Below the pieces are notes generated by a model that saw nothing but the letters and a program-made list of their open reading frames with translations, did no database searches and was not told the origin of the DNA. Positions 22,451 to 34,331 of a DNA stretch of 64,000 nucleotides are shown one piece after another. The position numbers and the translations under genes were made by a program. The first letter of the stretch is position 1, and each line of letters opens with the position of its first letter. This stretch comes from Coptis chinensis (lineage: Eukaryota; Streptophyta; Magnoliopsida; Ranunculales; Ranunculaceae): assembly GCA_015680905.1 (NCBI GenBank), contig CM027379.1, forward strand, positions 90,977,501-91,041,500, read 5' to 3'.

Positions 22451-23500
22451 TTATGGACCAGGATGACGATGATGATGGTTATGGGGACGCAGATCGTGCA
22501 CAAGACTATTTAGTTGATCAATTTGTTGGCTGAGCTGAAGCTGAATATCCACTTGGTTGGTAGAGAGCATAGTTTGGTTCTCCATTAGATTTTCCAAGAT
22601 TTCCTCCTGATCGATGTCATGCATCGTCTGACGTTCTTGGAATTCCACAAGACTTTTGATGATGATTTCTTGGCGTGCGTGCAATTCCCGCAAGCCCTAG
22701 TGAAGAAATCGAAGTCCTTCCATTAGATTAAAAATGTTGTGTAGAGCATCTTCATCAAAGAAGTTGTCAGAGGAGGGTACGTGTTCTTCGGTGTCTTGGG
22801 CGTCCGCCAGGTGCATGTGAGCCTCTGGAGTCCAAAAACATGGGACGCAATCATGGCTGAGTGTAATTAAGCCCGCTATTTTGAGGGGAATGGTTGGGTA
22901 TATAGATTGGAACTCCCAACGTAACATGATTTAAGTCACTATGGTGGGCAAAGGGGCTAATGTTCTCCTGGTTCTTACAATCGAGTTCCAGAGAAATAGG
23001 ATGATGCAAAAATCTTCCCTTTTAGTTTGTAGTACCCAAAGTAGATGGAGGAGGGGTTTAGAGATTTAAGATGTTTTTGAAGTTCCAACCACATTGTGGG
23101 CTAACCAGTGGAGTACAGCTCGTTGATTTTGCTACAATGATCGCTGGAGAACAACATGGTTTCGGGGATTAAGTTCGCCATACGAGACAGTGGCAAGCAT
23201 TAACTGCTTGACGGTGTCGAATATCGTTATATGAAGATGCAGCTCAGGGTACGTCATTGGTATTTGAAAGATCTCGAAGATAATTTTCAGAATCAATTCA
23301 AACTGCCGTCCATTGGCTAAAAAGAAGAATTTACCGTTTTCGAAATTGCTATGTTTGTAGAACTTCATAACCAAATCTCTGGAATAAAACGCTTCCGAAT
23401 GATGTAAAAGAGGCATCCATCCTCTTTGTACAATTTCAGTGTCAAAGTATGGATGAAACATGCCTTCATGAATTTTTTTTAAAAAGTTTTGCTTGGCCAC
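22451..23500 (-). pseudogene. Retroelement ORF2 block 1 (putative plant transposon protein domain)
   Basis: Starts MAKQNFLKKIHEGMFHPYFD at 23500. The N-terminal part carries the family pattern QRGWMPLLHHSEAFYSRDLV-MKFY. Later come WLAHNVVGTSKTS, a hydrophobic stretch ending in TIVT-IMLR, and an acidic linker. The C-terminus is coiled-coil-like (RQEIIIKSLVEFQERQ, then repeated Gln/Leu heptads) and ends in a His/Pro tail. At least three stops break the frame (near 23131, 22928 and 22694). The same order occurs in blocks at 25644, 40662 and 54509. Function unknown; the domain is common in large plant LTR elements. Confidence 0.7.
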
Positions 23501-24240
23501 TATACCTTTTTATGGATTTATTGTAATTAGAATGTAGGGAAGAATGGAGAAGTTTGAGTGAAATGTATATGGTGAAAGATTTCAATCTTATAATAATTCA
23601 CGGATTAGGATGGAATGAATGGTTAGATCTGGAATTAATGTGTGGACAAGACACAAGTGAAACATGTGTTGTTGTCGCACATAATTATGTAACAGTACAT
23701 TGCAAGTAGGCGTAGCCATGGTAGGTCTTTTAATGTCAGATTCCTAAGACAATTAATGAGGTATTCACAATATTTAAAAATATGGAGGAAGGTTTCCCAT
23801 GGCAGTTAGACCAACACGTATTTTCTATCTTGAGTTGTCAAATAGGGCATTAAAGTCACGTCCCTAAGACTGTTACTGAGTTATGCAAAGAGATAGAACA
23901 TATGGAGGAAGGTGCCATATTATAGTTAGACCTACACGTAAATTCAGAATTGATGTAGCAAACCTCAATAATGGAACATGGTTAGATTTGATAGAGATGC
24001 GGACGCAACATATGTTAGGCGCTCCTAAGCAGCGTGCACGACTTGCTTTGAACATAATGAGTCGAGATAGATTTATTTTTGAATGACTTTTTTTTTAATT
24101 ATGACAATTAATACACACAAATATTAAATAGGAAGCTTCCCCATTTAATACGTAAATCGTACAAATGTTTGAGAATTATTTAACACAACACACTAATACA
24201 TAAAGCGACAAAGGAAAAGAGAGATGTAGGTTACATAGAT
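23501..24240. other. Spacer with a duplicated segment and a short plus-strand frame
   Basis: Two imperfect copies of about 90-100 bp lie at about 23737-23830 and 23858-23945 (both with ATATGGAGGAAGGT, AGTTAGACC and ACACGTA). The second runs into an open plus-strand frame to 24086 (RPTRKFRIDVANLNNGTWLD and on to RDRFIFE), which I do not recognise. Minus-strand sequence at 24100-24240 resembles that downstream of ORF2 at 25490-25640 (both contain CATTTAATACGT on the plus strand). Confidence 0.5.
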
Positions 24241-24360
24241 CTAGATATTCTGGAGGATGTTATGCATAATTAACAGTATTACAACGATAAATATTGTTAT
24301 TAGGAAGACCTTGAATGTATCATCACGTTGCTGCTTTTCAAAATTTTCAATCAGATCCAT
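24241..24360 (-). CDS. Possible 39-residue membrane peptide
   Basis: A short minus-strand frame starting MDLIENFEKQQRDDTFK followed by a strongly hydrophobic stretch VFLITIFIVVILLIM and a short tail. On the minus strand a TATA-like CTATAAATTCG at about 24445-24455 and a CT-rich leader (TTCTCTCACTCTCC) precede it, as at a plant transcription start. It could be a real small ORF, the start of an internally deleted ORF, or chance. No homologue is recognised. Confidence 0.3.
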   Translation of the reverse strand: MDLIENFEKQQRDDTFKVFLITIFIVVILLIMHNILQNI

Positions 24361-24581
24361 TATGTTGAAGAAGATGAGAGTTTGTAAAGATTAAGTTGTG
24401 GAGAGTGAGAGAATGGGATGAGTGAAGTATGGCGAGGAGGGTCGAATTTATAGCAAAACAAATCTGACCGTTTGGGGGGAAGTGTGCGAAATAGAGGCGT
24501 TGGGCCTAGTGGTGGATCAGACTGTTGGACTTACTTTTTAGGCCTAATGCATAATGCAATAGATTAATCTATATTTATATA

Positions 24582-25464
24582 GGGACCGTATTTTTCCACG
24601 CTCACTTTTAACACTTCCACGGCTTGACCATGTAAAATGACATGAATAGCCTTATTCAACCAAGAAAAAAAAAGGCAAAAACAAAACCCAAAACTGTTTA
24701 TTCTTCTTCCTTAACTCTACTATCTTAGGGCAGTACGTTCCCACACAAAACAAACAATATTCATGCAAAACAAATAAAATTAAGTGGGTTATTGGTTTTT
24801 CTTTGTTGTGTTCCTCTTCTTCTCAAATGAAAAAATTTAAAACAAAAAACAATTTTAAAAGAGAGAAAATGAGTTGTGGGCAAACTTCAAATTCAATGTT
24901 AGCACCATTACTCTACCCGAATCTCACATCTTCTCATCCGCTCATCTAGCGATTTTTTAAGATTTGTTCTAACAAGGGGACAATGCATTCGACTAAACAT
25001 GAAGGGGCTTCTTCACTATTTCAATTGAGGCCTCATTTGAGACAAAATGTTAAGTTATCAACAGTGGACCCATTTTACCTATTAACAAACCAAAAATGGC
25101 CACTGATTTTAGGGACAAAAATGAAAGACCCAGTTTGAAGAGGAAGTTGTTTTTACAAAAACCATAACAATTTTTATTTTTATTTTGATATGTGTTTTTT
25201 ACCCATGGTTCAATAGGCCTTTTGCTTTAAAGTTTTATGGGTATAGCGATACCAATGAGGCGATGTGGTCATGTGGTTTTATCAATGAGAGCATGAGGGC
25301 AGTTTGTGTATTAAGTATTAACAGTTTTGGGTTCTCATTTATGGAATAGAGAAGAAGAAGAGAATCATATATTTTTCCAATTCAACAATTTGTAGGGTAT
25401 TTGTGTTAATCCACTTTGAAAATAAGTGGAAGTGTTAAAAACAAACGTGGAAAACTCAATTCCC
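24582..25464. mobile_element. Long-TIR non-autonomous DNA transposon (883 bp)
   Basis: The ends GGGACCGTATTTTTCCACG and, inverted, GGGAATTGAGTTTTCCACG continue with TTTTAACACTTCCAC on both sides. More inner shared blocks (AACCCAAAACTGTT) suggest inverted repeats reaching about 150 bp with gaps. The 8-bp direct repeat TTTATATA flanks both ends (24574-24581 and 25465-25472). This fits a hAT-type 8-bp duplication or a Mutator-type one with a mismatch. No transposase is encoded. Confidence 0.7.
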
Positions 25465-25472
25465 TTTATATA

Positions 25473-25643
25473 TAAGGAAGACAATAATCTTATACATAAA
25501 TAATTTCTCATTTAATACGTCTCAAGATACAAAATTATGAGAAATTAATCAACACATCGTTTTACAATAATAGAAAAATAAAATGCAATACGTAAAGGAA
25601 ACAAATGACAGAAGTCATTTTTAAACTAGAAGTAGTAAAGTTG
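25473..25643. other. 3' flank of ORF2 block 2
   Basis: AT-rich sequence following the minus-strand ORF2, similar to 24100-24240. No gene seen. Confidence 0.45.
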
Positions 25644-26745
25644 CTACTGTGAATCTTCACGGTTAGCTGAAGATGAACCAGGGTTATGACGACAACGTTC
25701 ACGATGAACTCCTAAGTTAGCTAACTGGTCCTGGATGTTCCCTAAAGATTGGACCACTTGTTCCTGAAACTGATGTTGGTTAGCCATCAAACATATGCTG
25801 GAACCGGCTCTGACGTGTACACATCTTCTGCTGAAAGTCACCCATGGAAGTTTGCATATGTTGCTGGAAATCAACCATGGAAGTTTCCATACGCTCCTGG
25901 CGAGTAAACATTTCACGCATGCCAATGTTCATCAAGCGTAAGGCTTCCATGGAGTGATGTGTTTTTTTCATGTCATCCTCATTAAAGCAATGTGATGGGG
26001 ATTGAGGAGGACTAGGCACGTTAAGGAGCTCTGCCGCTATGCTCTCTGTCGGGTCCCAGTGATTTAGGACACAAGTTTCAAAAATGCCAAAATTTTCAAA
26101 CAACTTTGTGTCAAGAAAAGGAGTAGCAGACTAAAAACCACAATGTAGCATAATTTGAGTGACAAGCGCCGCAAGAGGTGCTGACCTGGGTTTAGCATGC
26201 GTAATGATAGTGTAGAGGAATTCCACCATACCAAAATTTACCTTGCGTTCCTGTAGAATCCACAGTAGGTGAAGAAACGCCTTGTTGATTTCAGACGTCT
26301 TGGAAGTGCCAATCACATTGTAGGCCAACCACTAAGTCACTGCCAGCTGGTTGCGACGCAGAGAGTGTTGGAATGCGTATCTCGAGGTCTCATTGTATTC
26401 CTCCTTGATTAGCGTGTCGACCATTAGGCCGTAAAACCTCGGGTACTCGGATTGCTGTAGCGTTGGTTCATTGAACGGGATTAGAATGCCCGTGATTTCC
26501 GAGACTAATTCCAACATGAGTTCACGTTCTTCTTCGTCGACCGCTATCCAAAACTTATTCCCCCATAAACCTCCATTGTTGTAAAACTTCAAAACCAAAT
26601 CTTGGGAGTAACACTCCTCATTTTGATGTAGGAGATACTCCCATCCTCTATCCTCAATTTCCTTATCAAAAAATGGGTGGATCATTCCCCTAATGTAGAG
26701 ATTGTAATTTTTTTGCTTAACTGTGATTCGCCTGGTCTGAGCCAT
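25644..26745 (-). pseudogene. Retroelement ORF2 block 2 (putative plant transposon protein domain)
   Basis: The start MAQTRRITVKQ at 26745 is chosen because it aligns with MAPHRRILPEQ of the copy at 40662. Motifs in order: EDRGWEYLLHQNEECYSQDL and VLKFYNN, then an aromatic-rich domain with SEITGILIPFNEPTLQQSEY, then QLAVT-WLAYNVIGTSKTSE. A C-terminal coiled-coil region has repeated METSMVDFQQHM / TSMGDFQQKM segments. Breaks include a TAG at 26332-26334, where the 41-kb copy has CAG (Gln), and a second stop before 26103. It lies on the same strand as the integrase at 30 kb, consistent with an extra ORF downstream of pol. Confidence 0.72.
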
Positions 26746-26790
26746 AGAGAGATGTGTTTGACTCGCGTGAGGTCGATGTGAGGTGAGCAA

Positions 26791-27696
26791 TATAGGGGGA
26801 AGGTGCTGTAGGAGTAGAATTGGATTTGGGTTAGTTTAGGTTGCATGCGCGAGTCGAATTGTAGGGATGGGTATCGCGTGTGCGAGTGGAAATGATGGGA
26901 ACTAGATTTAATTTTTGTGGAGGATCAAAGTGAAAGGGACTGACACATGTGATGGGTCGTGTGTTGGTTTTATGAAACGGGCACGTGACTTGGATCGGGT
27001 TGGAATTTTTGGCCCAAGCCCAAATGAAATTTGGAAATGCCCATTATGTCCTGAATTTGTTCCAAAATATTCAAATGTGGATTCTCGATTCGTTTGAACT
27101 CCAAATGGGACAAATGAGCTACCAAAATGATCAACATTAAAAATGTCATCCAATAGTATATAGCTAGCTCACAGTCAAACTTGTTTTTTACAAAGGAAAA
27201 AGGTTGAAAAAGAATATGCAAAATGTGAAGGGGTTGAATCCTGTGGAAATAGAACTCAACCATTTTTTTTTAAATCTATATACAAATGTACAAGGGAAGA
27301 GTAACATGTTTGCAACATTGGACGGCCAGAAGACTCTCCATGTAAAATCCAAGAAACTGTCATGTCGGCGCTGGAGCAAACCCAATCCAGGCAGATTGTG
27401 GCTTAACCTTTATGTTTTCGGGGCCTAGGGTGCAGGACGGTACCATCCTTGACCGTGCGAGAGGTGCAACGGTCTAATAATATTACCCTTATTACATATG
27501 GTATAGCCTCAAACTAGCCCGAAATGAACTCAAGTAGGAAACAGCTAGGGGTTGGTTTGGTGGAATCCATTGCTCGTATCCCGAGTAGGCAACATCCGAT
27601 GTTGAACACGAATCTCGTTGGGCACAATGATAGTGCTAAGGGGAAATGGAAAAAAAAAAACCCGAATATATACATTGTGAGTTTTTTAATGATAGA
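26791..27696. other. Leader of ORF2 block 2 and unassigned sequence
   Basis: On the minus strand, TTTGGGCTTGGGCC at about 27010-27032 matches the leader that precedes ORF2 in the two plus-strand elements (near 40326 and 54143). The rest has no recognised gene; a short plus-strand frame at 27524-27742 is unrecognised. Confidence 0.5.
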
Positions 27697-27778
27697 TCCT
27701 CAAGACGACTGTGAGTCTTTTAACCTCAGATCCTCAAGATGATTGTGAGTCTTTTAACATCAGATCCTCAAGATGATT
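27697..27778. repeat. Tandem repeat, unit about 35 bp
   Basis: Two full copies and one partial copy of a unit with AGATCCTCAAGA, GACTGTGAGTC and TTTTAAC, differing by single bases. Confidence 0.85.
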
Positions 27779-29622
27779 CCCAACCCGTGGGAGCAACAGC
27801 ACGGTGACGAAGTTTATCCTGCTCAGCTGGTGTCAGGCAAAAATATACCTTATATCGGCAAGTATCGGATAGTTATTGAAGACCTAGATAGAAAGGTGTT
27901 TGACAATGCATACACCACCCCATCCTATGGACACATCGTTTACGAGCAAAAGTGCTACCTATTAGAGATGAGTGAGACTTACTCCAAATGATTAGCTGAA
28001 GTTCACGAGGAAGAGAGTAGAAAAGGGAAGAGAAGGAATGAGGGGAAATTTTTGGTACCCATTGTTTATGATAAGAGCCCAAAACTGTAGTTTTAACCGA
28101 TTAATAATATTACATATAGACCAATTATATTTATAATAAATAAGAGTTAGTACTGTTTATGTATTTTTGTGTATTTTAGGTCTTGGAGTCAATTATATGA
28201 AGAAATATGTCACTTTTGCAAGAGAAAGGAGCAAAAGTTGGTTGATAAGAAGTTTTATAGTTAAAGCCCAAGTTTCAAGGAAAAAAAACCTTTTAAAGTC
28301 CAGTCAAAGCTAAAAAGTCAAAGTCAACGCGGACAGAAATAGAGCATAAAAGTCAATAGAACTTTCGCCGATCGTATCTTTGGACTCAAACATCGGAATT
28401 GGGCCTATTATATGTCAAAACGGTCGGCTCGGAAAGAGATTTCTAATGGTCTAGGCCTTGATCCAATCAGAGAAGTAAAAGTAGACGAAAAGGCTATTGT
28501 AGTAATTTCCAGCAAAGAAACCATTTTTTAACTTAAGTAATTAGGTTTTGGGCTTCATTAGTGGCCCAAAACATAGCTCTAAAACCCATGCATGAAATTG
28601 TAAACCTAGCCCTCTCCTATATAAAGAGGACTAAGGTAAAATTCTAACTCTCTCCCATTAATTAGAATAATTTAGATCTCTTACCTCTTCTATTTAGTTT
28701 AATCTAGTTTATGTTTTATTAGCCTAGCCACCATTAATACAATTCAAGTTATTTTTAATCAAGTAGTACTTTAATTATGTATTATTTTTCTTATTATTTA
28801 TTCCATGATAGTCTAATGAACTATAACTAAACCTCCATTAGAGGGGTTTGATTGAAGTTTTGATGAAGACTTGATGTGTTAGTATAGAATAGTTGTATTA
28901 AAGAGCTTCAAGTCTAGGGTTTTCTATTTAGCAATAAGTAAAATAACCCTAGACTAGAGATAGTTCATTCACCATGAGAATGGGTTTTAACTTCCTCTCA
29001 TGTTAATTATTAGTTGGTTAGAGATACCATGAATAATTAGGGATAAAAAGACCTAACATTTATGTTAAATCTTGTGTGAAAACATAAAGATTAGGGTTGC
29101 AACAAACTCTATACTAGCATGTAAGAGATTAATCAAGGTGGATTTCAAATCTCCCTAATTCCTTCTTCATATTTACATCTTATTATTTAATTATAATAGT
29201 TTAATTTAGAATATATTAAATCATAGTTTTCACCATATTAGTTATATTCATTACTCTCGTATTGTTTAATTGTTAATCACGAATTGAATTAGTATGTTCT
29301 AAGCAACTAGGAGTGGAACATATTTTTACTCTAGTTTTATTGCATGATAATTGAGAGTAGAAAGTTGATATAAAAGAACTGAAAATTATCGTTTACTTCT
29401 TCCTAGCATAATTACTTAAGTAGGAGTAAAAGCATGTTTTTAATATTATCAGTTTACCAGAAGGCATGTTTGCTCGATTATCATAAGACATTTATACTCA
29501 GTTCTGAAGTAGAGTTGTTGTGGACTACGGTTCCAACGCTTGCAACCACACACTCTAAGAGATTTGAGAGGAGAAAAGAAAATAGGGCACGGATACAAAA
29601 ATGGTGTACTTCCCTTTTTTAA
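27773..29622 (+). pseudogene. Unrecognised plus-strand reading frame split by a solo LTR
   Basis: An open frame starts MIPNPWEQQHGDEVY and includes GKYRIVIEDLDRKVF and SYGHIVYEQKCYLLEM up to a TGA at 27989. It stays open afterwards (EEESRKGKRRNEGKFLVPIV) until the solo LTR at 28069. Just past the LTR and its target duplication the same frame resumes with YQKACLLDYHKTFILSSEVE and ends KWCTSLF at 29622. The frame continuity across the insertion suggests one older coding sequence. I recognise no domain; it could be a cellular gene piece or a retroelement-borne ORF. Confidence 0.4.
28069..29451 (+). mobile_element. Athila-like solo LTR with TSD GTTTA
   Basis: 1,383 bp beginning TGATAAGAGCCCAAAACTGT and ending AATATTATCA, flanked by GTTTA at 28064-28068 and 29452-29456. 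It aligns throughout with the LTR at 34332, including GTCAAAGTCAACGCGG and CTAGGAGTGGAAC. It carries a TATATAAA box at 28618-28625 and the hairpin CCTCCATTAGAGG at 28832-28844. No internal element sequence adjoins it, so it formed by LTR-LTR recombination. Its orientation is opposite to the pol remnant beside it. Confidence 0.9.
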
Positions 29623-29639
29623 ACACAAGGAAGGAAGTA

Positions 29640-32600
29640 CACCAACGAATCTAGTAGTCTTTGTAGACTAGATCTTGGAGAAGAGTCTTTTCAACATCTG
29701 GATAGCGTAACTCATGATAATGTTTAAGGCGTTGGCCATTTACTTGAAATTCGATGTATCGTTTAAATATTTCAAAGAGATTGCCCCATAAGGGGTGACA
29801 GTAGAGACAATGAAAGGACTAGACCATCGTGTTTTCAATTTTTCCTAGAAAAATGTGTAATATTGAGTTGTACAACAAAACTTTTTGACAAATTTTGAAA
29901 TCTTTTATCAGTATGTGCTTGTCGTGCACTCTTTATATGTTGGCTTTATAGGACTTCGAAAGATCATATGCATCACTCTAAATTTCCTCAAGCTCATTTA
30001 ATTGTAATTTTTGCTTCTCACCTATCGCATTGGTATTATAATTGAGGCTTTTGATGGCCCATAGAGCACGATGCTCAAGTTCCACCGACAAATGACAAGG
30101 TTTTCCAAAAAGGAGGCGGTAAGGAGACATCCATATAGGTGTCTTAAAGGCCATTCTATATGCCCACAAGGCATCAGATAATCGGAGAGACCAGTCTTTC
30201 CTAGATGGATTAACTGTTTTATCTAAAATGGACTTAATTTCTCTATTAGAGACTTCCACTTGTCCACTGGTCTGAGGATGATACAGAGTTGCCACCTTGT
30301 AGGTGACTCCATATTTCTTTACTAACAACTCAAAATTTTATTACAAAAATATTTCCCCCCATCACTAATGATAGCTTTGGGAACACCAAAACGAGATAAA
30401 ATATTTTCTTTTACAAACAAAACGACAGTCTTATGATCATTAGCACGACATGCCATTGCCTCAATCCATTTTGACACATAGTCAATAGCTACCAGGATGT
30501 AGAGAAAGCCATGAGAATTTGGAAAGGGACCCATGAAGTCGATGCCCCCACACATTTAATTAGAATTGGATTTAAGGGCATCATATTGCGTTGAGTAATG
30601 CGTCCTAGCTGTTGCCAGCGGGTGCATGCTTTGCAATGCTCATGTGGATCTAAACAGTGTTGACCAATAAAAACCACATTATAGAACTTTGGCCACAATT
30701 TTCTTACCACTGAAATGACCACCACAAGATTGTTCATGGTAGAAGGATAACACATCATTGTGTTCCCAGTCAGGAATGCAACAACATATTAGTTGGTCTG
30801 AACAATACTTGAAGAGGTAGGGATCATCCTAGAAATAAAATTTGGCAGTGGAGAAGAACTTTTTTCGGTCAACACGAGGCCAAGATGAAGGGACTTCTTC
30901 GGTAACTTGGTAGTTTACTATATCAACGTACCAAGGAGACGAAAAGACTGAGTACAAGTGTTCATCCGGAAAGGAATCATAGATGGGTTTTGGATCATTA
31001 TCGACATCACTGATGAGTTGTGATAAATGGTTGGCCACAACATTCTCACAACCTTTTTTATCTTTAATTTCTAGAGTAAACTCTTGCAAAAGGAGGATCC
31101 ATCGGATCAACCTCTGTTTTGCATATTTTTTCGCTAGTAGGTAACAAAGTGCCGCATGGTCGATTATTGTAGACTATTGTTGAAGAACCAACTAGGTATG
31201 GACGAAACTTATCCAAGGCATAGACAACAGCGAGAAACTCCTTATCCGTGGTGGTATAGTTACGTTGAGCTTTATTAAGAGTTTTACTAGCATAGTAAAT
31301 GACAACGGGTTTGTCATCTCGGCTTTGCCCTAGGATGGCTCCAATAGCATAGTCGCTCGCATAGCACATTAGATCAAATGGTTTAGACCAATCAGGTAGT
31401 TGAATTATAGGAGCTATAGTCAGGGCAGTTTTTAAGGTCTCAAAAGCTTGTTTTCAATTGAAATTGAAGTCAAAGACGGCATCCTTAATTAGGAGATTTG
31501 TTAAAGGTCGAGCAACCTTATAAGAAAAATCTTGAATAAATCTCTTATAGAACCCTGCGTGGCCTAAAAAGGCACATACGTCTCGAACTGTTCTTGGTAT
31601 AGGAAGAGATGCAATTTTTTCAATCTTAGCTTTATCAACTTCTATTCTGTCCTTTGAAACAATATGTCCTAGAACTATTCATTTTGTAACCATAAAATGA
31701 TATTTTTCCCAATTAAGGACGAGATTTTTCTTTTCATAACGCGCAAAAACCTTTGAAAGATTTAATAGGCATCTATCAAATGAATTACCATATATGGAGA
31801 AATCCTCCATGAAGACTTCCATAAAATTTTCAACCATATCATTAAAAATGTGAAGCATACAGCGTTGGAATGTACTAGGGGCATTGCAAAGGTCGAAAGG
31901 CATTCGTTTATATGCAATGGTGCCAAAGGGACATGTGAACATTGTTTTTTCTTGATTAGCAGGATCGATTACTATTTGAAAATAGTCTAAATAACCATCA
32001 AGAAAACAGTAATATGCATGGCTTGATAATTGTTCAAGCATATGGTCAATGAAGGGAAGTGGGAAGTGATCTTTACGAGTTACCGCATTAAGTTTGCGAT
32101 AGTTAGTGTATTCTCCATTTCACTGGGATGCGAGTGGAGATGCATTCATCCTTATCATTTCGCACAACTGTAATGCCAAACTTCTTGGGAAAAATGTGGA
32201 CTGGACTTACCCAAACACTATCAGAGATAGGGTATATAATACCTGCATCGAGTAGCCTTAAAACTTTCTCCCGCACCACCTCCTTCATGGCAGGGTTTAG
32301 ACGGCGTTGCGGTTCACATGATGTCTTTGCACTTTCTTCAAGATGTATTCAATGGGTGCATACACTAGGGTCAATGCCCTTAATGTCATCGAGAGACCAT
32401 CCAAGAGCAAAACGGTGTTGTTGAATGACATTAATTAAACGAGATTCTTGGTCGGCAGTCAATTGGGATGAAATGATAATTGGGTGACTACCATCTGGAT
32501 CAAGATGTACGTATTTTAAATCCGAAGGAAGAGGCTTTAAGTCAGGGGGGTGGGAGGAGTGGGGATTAAAGATTCTTGAGAAAAGTAGTTTTTAATATAA

Positions 32601-34066
32601 AAAACGGATTGAGGTTCTTCAAAATCGCTCGTCGTCACGGTAATAGGGTCAAATAGTGGTATTGACTCTAATAACGCGTTGACTTCCTGAGTGTAAGAGT
32701 TAACATCAAATTCGGAAACACCAAAAGAAAGAAATTGGTACATATCATCGTCAGAAAAAGAGTTTGTTAAATACTCTTGCGTGAGGTTGTCAACCATGCT
32801 AATCTCACCATTAATGTCAGCCTTTGGAATTTGTTTCATTAACTTGAACACATTTACCTCGATCGAAAGATTTTCGAAAGACATGGTTATGGAACCATCC
32901 CTACAATTTATGAGGGCATTAGCAGTTGCTAGGAAAGGACGCCCTAAGATGATAGGAATGGAGTCACAGGGAACCTCTGTATCCAGAATGACAAAATCAA
33001 TGGGATAGTAAAAGTCATAGACTTTTACGAGGACGTTTTCCACAATGCCTTTTAGATACTTAATGGAACGATCGACTAACTGCATAGTTATGTTGGTAGG
33101 TTTAAGCTCATGAAGACCTAGCTGTTTGAACAGGTAAAAGGGAAGTAAGTTCACACTAGCTCCTAGGTCTAGTAGTGTAGTAGCAGTATATTTGTCACCT
33201 AATGTGCATGGAACGGTTGGTCTACCAGGGTCCTTGTATTTGATAATACCATTAGATTCAGTGTTGGAAGCGAACTGTTCGGTGAGGAACGCTTGTTGAG
33301 GAAAATTTGTTCACCTTTTTGTGGTGCACATATCTTTCAAAAACTTTGCATGTTTTGGCAATTGTTTGAGGGCATCGAGAAAAGGTAAGTTGATTGTCAA
33401 ATTCTTAAAAATTTCTCGAATTTCATCAAAACTTTCGTTAGGTGTATTCTTTGCCAAACGGGCAGAAAACGGTGCCTTAGGTTAGAATTTGGCATATGGA
33501 TCCACTTGCTTGTTTCTCAAATTTTGAGTTGGTGACTTAGTTAGAATTGGTGCTTCCAGCATAGGTTCATTATCAAAAACAGATTCATTGGAAGTTCCAG
33601 TTACCTTTGGTTGGTCATCTGGCATACGTATTTGATTGTGTACGATTTTGCCAGATTGAAGAGTAGTGATTGCATTCACCTCACCCTAGTTTGGAGTATT
33701 TGTACCAGGTGCATTAGTAAGTTCGAAGGCAGTGTTTGCTGGCTTAGGTGAACTACTTGTCCAGGAAACACACCTTTCTGACTATTTTCATACGCTAATA
33801 GTTGAAGCGATTGTTGGATAGACATCAGTATTTGAGATTATTGGTTCATGTAAGCCAAGAAAGTCTTACTCATCTTATCAGTAGCAAGTTGCACAAGTGG
33901 TGCAGCAGGGACTAGTTCACGATTATTGCTGAGAAGTTGAGGATTATAGCCGTAACTGGGATTGGCTAGAACAAGGCTGCGGTTGTTTTGGAATTACTTG
34001 GAAACTGATTTTGACTTTGTTAGTAATGCTGATTATTTCCTTGACGGTATGGAATATAGTTTGTGG
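29640..34066 (-). pseudogene. Athila-like gag-pol remnant (PR, RT, RH, IN)
   Basis: Reading downwards from 34066: a Gln/Asn-rich gag C-terminus; the conserved AITTLQSGKIVHNQ segment (33679-33482); protease with DLGASVNLLP near 33150; and RT with LLDAGIIYPISDSVWVSPVH (32288-32103) and HAYYCFLDGY, TCPFGTIAYKRMPF and the catalytic loop FMEDFSIYG (32041-31679). RNase H follows (YASDYAIGAILGQ at 31369, YASKTLNKAQRNYTTTDKEF). Integrase has [38 protein letters not shown] and [17 protein letters not shown], and its C-terminus reaches about 29640. Order and wording fit the Athila branch of Ty3/gypsy. Many stops and frameshifts are present, and two catalytic Asp residues are replaced (RT loop MED for MDD; RNase H start CYASD for CDASD). 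The gag N-terminus and 5' LTR are missing. This is the only copy in the window with RT and integrase. Confidence 0.85.
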
Positions 34067-34262
34067 CACTACACCATTTGGGTGAATTTGCAACAATTGG
34101 GATTTTTCATTAGTAACACTTATACAGCCGTTAGGAAATTATTCACATATATTATCCGTTGGCAATACAATCAACCGTTGCTTAAATAGTTAAATTATTT
34201 TGTAACATTTCTTTAGATATTTAGCAACGTTTACACATACGTTAGAAACTAAGAAAAAAAAA
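34067..34262 (+). mobile_element. Possible CACTA transposon end
   Basis: The gag remnant stops at CACTACACCATTTGGGTG, which has the CACTA start. It is followed by short degenerate repeats in both orientations built on CCGTTGG / GCAAC / ACGTTAGAAAC, as in CACTA subterminal regions. It ends in an A-run before unassigned bases and the LTR at 34332. The opposite end and a 3-bp duplication were not found, so this is tentative. Confidence 0.35.
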
Positions 34263-34331
34263 AAAAAAAGAATATTACATGGGAAAAAAATAGATAAACT
34301 GAAGCGGGAGTATTTCACTTATGGCGCTCAT

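Noticed and set aside
34317..34331. TATGGCGCTCAT before the element C LTR as a second PBS from a nested LTR
   Set aside because: No LTR end (TCA) precedes it, and only about ten bases resemble the PBS.
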